From assembly GCA_964429355.1 (NCBI GenBank), contig CAYSCH010000426.1:1-7739 (forward strand): 7,739 nt of DNA. Reading direction: 5' to 3'. Positions 1 through 4,379 of the stretch are shown one piece after another. This DNA comes from JAAYAY01 sp964429355 (GTDB taxonomy: Bacteria > Planctomycetota > Planctomycetia > Pirellulales > Thermoguttaceae). How positions within the stretch are numbered: position 1 is the first letter of the stretch; every line of letters starts with the position of its first letter. The notes beneath the pieces were generated by a model. That model did no database searches. It had not been told where the DNA came from and worked only from the letters and a program-made list of their open reading frames with translations. The translations under genes and the position numbers were made by a program.

Positions 1-1
1 G

Positions 2-1003
2 GCCGACTACGGCTGGGGAAAAGGGGGGCCGCGGGTTGTGTATTTTGCCGACGGTCGGCCACAAGGGCTCCGGTCCTACCAGAGCGAGTCGACCGGCGTG
101 GCAAACCTGGCCGGACGTTACGCCGCGGCGATGGCGTTGGCCTGGCAGACCTGGAAGGACGATGCCCAGCGTGGGCCGCTCGCCCGTCGGTGCCTCCAGG
201 CCGGGATCGAGGTCTACCGGTTGGGGCAAGAGAAGGAGGGGGTGCAGCAGGGAAACTCCTGCACGGCCCCATACCGCTACGAGGAGACAACCTGGGCTGA
301 CGACATGGAGTGGGGCGCGGCCGAACTGTTTCGCGCGACGGGCGACCACGGTTACCTCGACGACGCAAAACGCTATGCCCTGCTTGCCGCGGCTGAATCA
401 TGGATGGGCCGCACCGAGGCAAGGCACTATCAGTTCTACCCCTTCATGAACATCGGCCACTTCCGCCTGCACGAGCTTGTCGATGCGTCGACCCAGGCCG
501 AACTGGCCGGCTACTATCGCCAGGGGATCGACCGCTGTGTGGACGCTGGCCGGGAGAATCCGTACCGGATGGGTATCCCCTTCATCTGGTGCTCGAATAA
601 CCTCGCGGTTGCCCTGGTAACGCAATGTCTGTGCTACGAGCGGATGACGGGCGACAACCGGTACGGCGCCTTCGCGGCCAGGCAGCGGGACTGGCTGCTG
701 GGGCGGAACCCCTGGGGAACTACCATGTTCACCGAAATCGGCCAGGAATTCCCCCAGGACGTGCACCTGATCACGGTGCAACTCAGCAAGCGACCGGTCC
801 GCGGCGGCCTGGTGGATGGACCGGTCTACGAGCGAATCTTCCGGAACCTCCGCGGAGTGTCGATTCGAGAGCCCGATCCGCTGGCCGCATTCCAGGATCC
901 CCGGGCCGTGTACCACGACGACGTGAACGACTATTCCACCAACGAACCGACCATGGACGGAACCGCTTCGGCGATTCTGATGTTTGCGCTCGGCCCGAAG
1001 TGA
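2..1003 (+). CDS. Glycoside hydrolase family 9 protein, C-terminal part (5' end outside window)
   Basis: The reading frame is open to the left edge (333 residues visible), so the start codon and N-terminal part are missing. A GTG at 38 lies inside conserved sequence and is unlikely to be the start. GH9 enzymes are inverting glycosidases with an (alpha/alpha)6 barrel, usually cutting beta-1,4-glucans. Visible family-like blocks are STGVANLAGRYAAAMALA (about residues 32-49), DDMEWGAAELFRATGD (about 100-115), LLGRNPWGTTMFTEIG (about 228-243) and DYSTNEPTMDGTASA near the C-terminus. The Glu of that last block (codon 944-946) matches the general acid of the family. The aspartate pair that activates water would lie upstream of the window. 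The usual PHHR substrate-binding block is degenerate here (PQDVHL), as I recall for a divergent bacterial subgroup, so substrate is uncertain: cellulase, exo-glucosidase or glucosaminidase are all possible. It converges on the ABC permease gene with a 22-base gap. The family call is firm; the activity is not. Confidence 0.9.
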   Translation, partial: ADYGWGKGGPRVVYFADGRPQGLRSYQSESTGVANLAGRYAAAMALAWQTWKDDAQRGPLARRCLQAGIEVYRLGQEKEGVQQGNSCTAPYRYEETTWADDMEWGAAELFRATGDHGYLDDAKRYALLAAAESWMGRTEARHYQFYPFMNIGHFRLHELVDASTQAELAGYYRQGIDRCVDAGRENPYRMGIPFIWCSNNLAVALVTQCLCYERMTGDNRYGAFAARQRDWLLGRNPWGTTMFTEIGQEFPQDVHLITVQLSKRPVRGGLVDGPVYERIFRNLRGVSIREPDPLAAFQDPRAVYHDDVNDYSTNEPTMDGTASAILMFALGPK

Positions 1004-1025
1004 GAGAGGTCCGGTTCCGTTCGCG

Positions 1026-1904
1026 TCACAGATCGCGCCGGCAGAATACCAACGTTGCCAGGCTGATCGCCAGCAGCGTGGGTATCCCGTATCCCAGCGT
1101 CACCCGCCACAACGAGATGTCCTGGAAATCCTCGCTGTTGAAGAACTCGCCCTCTTCCTTGGGTGGTGGTGCTCCGAACCCGAGCATGTCTCCCATCGAC
1201 TTGTAGAACTCGCCGATATCGTCGATCTCCATGTCGTCCGCATCCTCCTCCTCGGTCCATCGCTGCGCCAGCAGGGTCGGCATCGCCTGGTTCAGGCTGA
1301 TCGGCGAAAGCTCCTCCAACTTGAACGTGCCCAGCACCGCTGCAGAAACAAACCATCCCAAAGCCAGCAGCGCCACGGCCACCATCGGGCGGCGCAGCAG
1401 CGTACCCAGAAAGAACGACAGCGAGACCTCCAAGGTCAGTACCAGGCAGACGACGAGCAGGGCTGCCAGGATCCCGTAGCTCGTCACCGGGGTCTCCGGG
1501 GTAGGCCGGTCCGCAAACACGATCAGCAGAATCGCCGGTACCACCACGATCAGAAACACGCCAAGCACGGCAATCACCCGGGCAGCCCAGGAGGCGAGGA
1601 GGTACTCGTAGCGGGTGACCGGCCGGCTGAGGATCCCATCGGCAAGCGATTCAGCGCGGCTCCCTGCCACCGGTCCCACCCCCAGCATGAACACGACCAG
1701 GAACCAGGGCATGACCAGGTAGGGCACCAACAACAAGGAAATCAATTGAGCGTCGCCGAATTTCGCCCATTGCCCCGACAGCAGCAACAGCACCACCAGG
1801 CCGCTGAGTATCAACCACAATCGCACCAGCCAGCTCGACGCCAGAGACCCCAAATCGTGTTGCAGAACCGCCAATGCCGGCATCAGACGTGCCTTGATAT
1901 CCAT
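1026..1904 (-). CDS. ABC-2 type transporter permease with acidic periplasm-like loop
   Basis: This is the membrane subunit of an ABC-2 exporter-type transporter, partner of the ATPase encoded just upstream. I chose ATG at 1904 (292 residues) because GAGG lies 6 bases before it; an in-frame GTG at 1943 would add 13 residues but falls in the REP-like repeat. Six hydrophobic segments are visible at about residues 23-44, 53-75, 102-131, 143-169, 174-193 and 268-287. The segment GILSRPVTRYEYLLASW (about 90-106) is the amphipathic coupling stretch typical of NosY-like ABC-2 permeases. Between the fifth and sixth helices lies a long hydrophilic, strongly acidic region (about 215-263) with TEEEDADDMEIDDIGEF and a PPP turn. 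The C-terminus ends in a short CRRDL cytoplasmic tail. Substrate cannot be told from sequence. It is convergent with the GH9 gene and 94 bases downstream of the ATPase stop. Confidence 0.9.
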   Translation of the reverse strand: MDIKARLMPALAVLQHDLGSLASSWLVRLWLILSGLVVLLLLSGQWAKFGDAQLISLLLVPYLVMPWFLVVFMLGVGPVAGSRAESLADGILSRPVTRYEYLLASWAARVIAVLGVFLIVVVPAILLIVFADRPTPETPVTSYGILAALLVVCLVLTLEVSLSFFLGTLLRRPMVAVALLALGWFVSAAVLGTFKLEELSPISLNQAMPTLLAQRWTEEEDADDMEIDDIGEFYKSMGDMLGFGAPPPKEEGEFFNSEDFQDISLWRVTLGYGIPTLLAISLATLVFCRRDL

Positions 1905-1910
1905 GCGCAA

Positions 1911-1914
1911 CCTC
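1911..1914 (-). promoter_or_regulatory. Shine-Dalgarno site of the permease gene
   Basis: GAGG on the minus strand, 6 bases before ATG 1904. It decides the start in favour of ATG over the upstream in-frame GTG at 1943, which has no such site and would place part of the inverted repeat in the coding sequence. Confidence 0.6.
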
Positions 1915-1920
1915 ACATTC

Positions 1921-1978
1921 AAGGGGACTGTCCCGATCGACACGCAGCGCAGCGGCGAGAAATGGGACCGTCCCCTCC
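1921..1978. repeat. REP-like inverted repeat pair (GGGAC-N-GTCCC arms)
   Basis: Two 13-base arms, 1922-1934 (AGGGGACTGTCCC) and 1964-1976 (GGGACCGTCCCCT), are inverted copies of each other matching at 12 of 13 positions, separated by 29 bases. Each arm is also a small palindrome in itself (GGGAC, one base, GTCCC). In RNA from the minus strand this would give a long GC-rich hairpin. The motif resembles the GGGGACNGTCCC intergenic repeats that I recall near REP-associated (RAYT, IS200-like) transposases; no such transposase is in the window. It sits in the 94-base gap between the ATPase stop and the permease start, so it could tune the ratio of the two transcripts or protect RNA ends. No T run follows on either strand, so it is not a classical terminator. 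Confidence 0.7.
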
Positions 1979-1998
1979 AGATTCGCCCTGTTGTTCTT

Positions 1999-3015
1999 CT
2001 AGGAGTTCGTTGGCGATGCCCCGCGTTGTTGCGAACCGCTATTCAGATCGAATCGCTGAAAGCCGTGCGCTTCGTCTTCTTCCAGGAGTTGCAGATACGC
2101 ATTCTCTGTTTCGTTTCGTCCCGAATGGATCGAAAGCAGCGGCAGGCCCGCCTCGGTGACCTTGGCCAGTACCTCCGACAAAGCGGCTGCACGTTCGTGT
2201 TCGGGTGCGATCTGCACGGCAACCGTTTGCGTCGCCGCACGAGCCGCAACGATCGACCCCAACTCGGAGATCCGGCCGGCAAGCTGCTGGAGCTGATCGT
2301 CCTGGCCCTCGATTTCCAACAGGAATTCATCCCGCCGCAACCGGCGCTTCATGTCGTGCATCGGGCCGGAGAAAATCATCCGGCCTTCGTGCATCACGCC
2401 CACGTGGTCGCAGATCTGGTCGATATCGCCAAGGATATGGGTCGCCACGACCACCGTCCGAGTCTTTCCCAATTCCCGGATCAGGTCGAGCGTGAACCTG
2501 CGGGCCGCCGGATCGAGCCCCGCCGTCGGCTCGTCCCAGATCAACAGGGGCGGATCGCCGACCAGCGAAGCGGCGATCCCCAAACGGGTCGCCATGCCGG
2601 TTGAGAAACTCTTGATCTTCTGCCCGGTGGCGCCGAGCAGGCCGACCGCGCGGATCAGCGAGGCGATTCGCGGCTTGCGGATCTCGCGGGGGAGTCCGCA
2701 GAGCTTGCCCACCAGGTCCAGATAGTCGACGGGCCGCAGGTGACCCGGTAACTGGGGATTGGTCGGCACGTACCCGATCGACCGCCGTACATCGATTGCA
2801 TTGGGCCCGCAGTCATGCCCGAAGACTCGGGCTCGACCCGCCGTCGGACGCTGCAGGCCCAACAGGATCCGCAGCGTGGTGGTTTTTCCGGCTCCATTCG
2901 GCCCAAGCAGCCCGAAAACGGCTCCCTTGGGCACGACGAGATTCATGTCGTTCACGGCAATCAGACGGTTGCCAAAGACCTTGGTCAACCGTTCCGTCTC
3001 AATCGCTGCATCCAC
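1999..3015 (-). CDS. ABC transporter ATP-binding protein (ABC-2 exporter type)
   Basis: Cytoplasmic nucleotide-binding subunit that would hydrolyse ATP to drive the neighbouring permease. I chose GTG at 3015 (338 residues): AGAGGG lies 9 bases before it, and the ABC fold begins directly after (AAIETERLTKVFGNRLIAV). A TTG at 3069 would add an 18-residue non-conserved leader. Motifs: Walker A GPNGAGKT (38-45), signature FSTGM (137-141, in place of LSGGQ), Walker B LLIWDE (157-162) followed by the D-loop GLDP, and the switch histidine in VVVATHI (His193). At the Q-loop (GYVPTNPQLPGHL) the usual Gln position is Thr (about 85). The region after about residue 215 is a long C-terminal extension (IEGQDDQLQQLAGRISELG and on) as in drug- or Cu-processing-type ABC-2 ATPases; it ends in a polar tail. 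All catalytic residues are present, so it should be active. The stop is 94 bases before the permease start and the two genes are almost surely one operon. Confidence 0.96.
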   Translation of the reverse strand: MDAAIETERLTKVFGNRLIAVNDMNLVVPKGAVFGLLGPNGAGKTTTLRILLGLQRPTAGRARVFGHDCGPNAIDVRRSIGYVPTNPQLPGHLRPVDYLDLVGKLCGLPREIRKPRIASLIRAVGLLGATGQKIKSFSTGMATRLGIAASLVGDPPLLIWDEPTAGLDPAARRFTLDLIRELGKTRTVVVATHILGDIDQICDHVGVMHEGRMIFSGPMHDMKRRLRRDEFLLEIEGQDDQLQQLAGRISELGSIVAARAATQTVAVQIAPEHERAAALSEVLAKVTEAGLPLLSIHSGRNETENAYLQLLEEDEAHGFQRFDLNSGSQQRGASPTNS

Positions 3016-3024
3016 GTTCGGTTT

Positions 3025-3030
3025 CCCTCT
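3025..3030 (-). promoter_or_regulatory. Shine-Dalgarno site of the ABC ATPase gene
   Basis: AGAGGG on the minus strand, 9 bases before GTG 3015. It supports this GTG over the TTG at 3069 as the start of the ATPase. Confidence 0.6.
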
Positions 3031-3087
3031 TGTGCAACCGGGTGGCGGGACAGTCGCAGTTACCCACAACCTTGGTAATTCGACAAG

Positions 3088-3116
3088 CTTGCCTCGATCT
3101 TGGCTTCTCGAGCAAG
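3088..3116. other. Imperfect hairpin between membrane ORF and ABC ATPase gene
   Basis: CTTGCCTCGA (3088-3097) pairs with TCGAGCAAG (3108-3116) with one bulged base and a 10-base loop. It begins just past the stop of the 136-codon membrane ORF, within the 106-base gap before the ATPase start. No U-rich tract follows on the minus strand, so termination is not indicated; it may be chance or a processing or attenuation site. Confidence 0.25.
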
Positions 3117-3121
3117 GAATT

Positions 3122-3532
3122 TCAAGAAAAGACTGCCAACACGCTCAGCATCACGAAGATCCCCAGGAGGAGACAAGTCAACGCTCCGAATCGATCTGTC
3201 CACCAGCAAGGCGGATGCGTCAGATCTCCCAACGAGCGGGCCATCACGACCAACAACGCGTTCGTCACGCATCCGGCCTCCATAAGGAACAGCAATATGG
3301 CAAGCAGGGCATAGAAGATCGCACGTATCCCTTCGGGATCCGGCAGCACCTGAGCTACCCAGTGAAGGAGCCAAACACCCAGCATGAGCGTCAGCAGGAT
3401 GGCCATCGGACTGAGCCACAGCCACTCGCCAGCGCTCATGGCTGCCCGTCGCCCGCGAAATAGCCAATGCGAACCCAGCACGATTGGCCCGGAAAAGGCA
3501 CTGCCGAGGCAGAACGTCGTCAGCAGAATCAC
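3122..3532 (-). CDS. Hypothetical four-helix membrane protein (possibly the 3' part of a split gene)
   Basis: I do not recognise a named family. The 136 residues from GTG 3532 contain four clear hydrophobic segments: about residues 2-22, 42-64, 68-98 and 115-135. A loop between the first two carries FRGRRAAMSAGEWLWLSP, and a polar loop near 99-114 holds DLTHPPCWWTDR. There is no signal peptide, and no catalytic motif was seen. GTG 3532 shares GTGA with the stop of the preceding 50-codon ORF, and GAAGG lies 7 bases upstream, so coupled translation is plausible. Alternatively, a single G deletion in the G6 run at 3536-3541 may have split one five-helix protein (see findings). The ATPase gene follows 106 bases downstream in the same direction, so it may be an accessory part of the transporter or simply co-transcribed. 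The overlapping 135-residue frame on the same strand has no such hydrophobic pattern and was discarded. Confidence 0.65.
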   Translation of the reverse strand: MILLTTFCLGSAFSGPIVLGSHWLFRGRRAAMSAGEWLWLSPMAILLTLMLGVWLLHWVAQVLPDPEGIRAIFYALLAILLFLMEAGCVTNALLVVMARSLGDLTHPPCWWTDRFGALTCLLLGIFVMLSVLAVFS

Positions 3533-3681
3533 CAGCCCCCCTTCGTCAAAGGGTCAAGCACGAGTTGGCGATAGGGAGAGAGAACCAGTGAGAATGCGAT
3601 CGCATACCCCACCTGCATGAGGAGAGCATCCAGAACCGTGAATCGCTGCCACGGCTGAATTTTCTGTGTCGGGATCGACAA
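3529..3681 (-). CDS. Short membrane ORF, 50 codons, 5' partner of the four-helix membrane protein
   Basis: This frame starts at TTG 3681, preceded at 6 bases by GGAG, and ends at TGA 3529-3531, overlapping the next start as GTGA. It encodes a polar, basic N-terminus (LSIPTQKIQPWQRF), one hydrophobic helix (about residues 16-36, VLDALLMQVGYAIAFSLVLS) and a short hydrophilic tail (YRQLVLDPLTKGGW). The pattern 'QRFTVLDALL' followed by a membrane helix reminds me of N-termini of planctomycete multi-helix membrane proteins of unknown function. This suggests it may be the true N-terminal part of the downstream protein, separated by a one-base shift in a G run. As an independent gene it would be a single-helix microprotein. 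An internal ATG (codon 22) lacks a ribosome site. Its position directly after the predicted promoter supports that it is translated. Confidence 0.5.
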   Translation of the reverse strand: MSIPTQKIQPWQRFTVLDALLMQVGYAIAFSLVLSPYRQLVLDPLTKGGW

Positions 3682-3687
3682 TGCCGT

Positions 3688-3691
3688 CTCC
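3688..3691 (-). promoter_or_regulatory. Shine-Dalgarno site of the 50-codon membrane ORF
   Basis: GGAG on the minus strand, 6 bases before TTG 3681. It is the main reason for choosing a TTG start here, and it lies within the first 35 or so bases of the predicted transcript. Confidence 0.45.
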
Positions 3692-3723
3692 GTCAGGTTG
3701 GAGCACCTTGGGTTGCCCTGTCC

Positions 3724-3752
3724 ATTATACGGGCATGCCCCCCATCTGCCGA
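3724..3752 (-). promoter_or_regulatory. Sigma70-like promoter for the membrane/ABC unit
   Basis: On the minus strand a perfect TATAAT (-10, 3724-3729) lies 17 bases downstream of TCGGCA (-35, 3747-3752, four of six matches to TTGACA). Transcription would begin near 3717, giving a leader of about 35 bases to the TTG start at 3681. It faces away from sixA and is the only good promoter I see for the leftward genes. Confidence 0.45.
3731..3740. promoter_or_regulatory. Perfect 10-base palindrome in the promoter spacer (possible operator)
   Basis: GGGCATGCCC is a perfect palindrome located between the -35 and -10 elements of the predicted leftward promoter, one base from the -10 box. This is a usual place for a repressor or MerR-like activator site. 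The palindrome does not extend outward, so it is short and may be chance in GC-rich DNA. Confidence 0.25.
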
Positions 3753-3819
3753 TCCTGCTTCCCCCAGCGGCTGTGATGGCATATCATACTGCCAACTACT
3801 TCGAAGAGGGGGCCAAGGA

Positions 3820-4314
3820 ATGCTGCTCTTTATTGTCCGTCACGCTTGGGCGGGAGACTATGGCGATCCGCAATGGCCCGATGATTCCCAAAGGCCTTTG
3901 ACGAGCGAAGGGAAGGAGCGATTCTCCAAGGTCGTGGAACTCTTGGCAGAACGAGGTTTCTCGCCGCAAATCGTAGCCACCAGTCCCTTCGTGCGCTGCC
4001 GCCAGACGGCGGACATCATTGCCCTGGCCACTCCCAACCGTCCTCCAGTCACTCCGCTGGACGAACTGGCCCCCGGCGGCGACTTGAGCCTCCTGGTGAA
4101 GTGGACGCTCACCCAGGCCACACGTTTCGACCACATTGCCTGGGTTGGCCATGCCCCCGATGTCGATCTCCTGGCCGCCGCCCTCATCGGCAACGGCGAC
4201 GCTCAGATCCGTTTCGCCAAGGGTTCCGTGGCTGCCATCGACTTTGAAACGCCTATGGCCCTCGGTCGAGGCGAACTCCGCTGGCTGGCAACGGCGAAGC
4301 TCCTGGGGTGCTAA
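3820..4314 (+). CDS. sixA: SixA-type phosphohistidine phosphatase
   Basis: A 164-residue cytoplasmic protein of the histidine phosphatase (phosphoglycerate mutase-like) superfamily, about the length of E. coli SixA, which removes phosphate from phosphohistidine on phosphotransfer proteins. The start ATG 3820 has GAGGGGG 7 bases upstream. Catalytic pattern: MLLFIVRHAWAG with the nucleophilic His8 and Arg7, RPLTSEGKERF (25-35), SPFVRCRQTAD with Arg59, the DELAPGGD block with Glu82 as likely proton donor, and WVGHAPDVDLL with His111. All the usual active-site residues are present; the family's RHG is RHA here, which is common in SixA relatives. There is no signal peptide. It is divergent from the ABC unit (138-base shared upstream region) and convergent with the dockerin-tailed gene (65-base gap). 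No histidine kinase or PTS gene is in view, so the target is unknown; small-molecule or protein phosphatase activity remain alternatives. Confidence 0.92.
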   Translation: MLLFIVRHAWAGDYGDPQWPDDSQRPLTSEGKERFSKVVELLAERGFSPQIVATSPFVRCRQTADIIALATPNRPPVTPLDELAPGGDLSLLVKWTLTQATRFDHIAWVGHAPDVDLLAAALIGNGDAQIRFAKGSVAAIDFETPMALGRGELRWLATAKLLGC

Positions 4315-4379
4315 ACTCGTTGGAGGGCGCTGCCGGGACCGCTGATCGCTGCCGACGAAGCACGATAAAAACTCAGACG

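Noticed and set aside
984..2159. 391-codon plus-strand frame opposite the permease gene
   Set aside because: Very rich in Gln, His and Arg, as expected for the antisense of a GC-rich hydrophobic gene; the permease on the other strand is a clear family member.
3047..3057. GGGACAGTCGC, resembling an arm of the REP-like repeat
   Set aside because: Only the first nine bases fit and the palindromic second half is broken; no partner arm is nearby.
3060..3467. 135-codon minus-strand frame overlapping the four-helix membrane ORF
   Set aside because: Its translation has no hydrophobic segments or recognisable motif and overlaps the membrane ORF in another frame; the membrane ORF has a better start and a clear helix pattern.
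3782..3790. TATCAT/CATACT as a -10 box for sixA
   Set aside because: No acceptable -35 lies at 16-18 bases upstream (best TTCCCC); sixA must have a promoter in 3682-3819, but I cannot place it.
3698..3901. 67-codon plus-strand frame upstream of and overlapping sixA
   Set aside because: No ribosome site, no recognisable motif, and it runs into sixA in another frame; most likely chance.
4315..4379. Possible bidirectional terminator between sixA and the dockerin-tailed gene
   Set aside because: The gap has a direct repeat of CGCTGCCG and a short A run (4367-4371), but no stable stem next to a T run on either strand.
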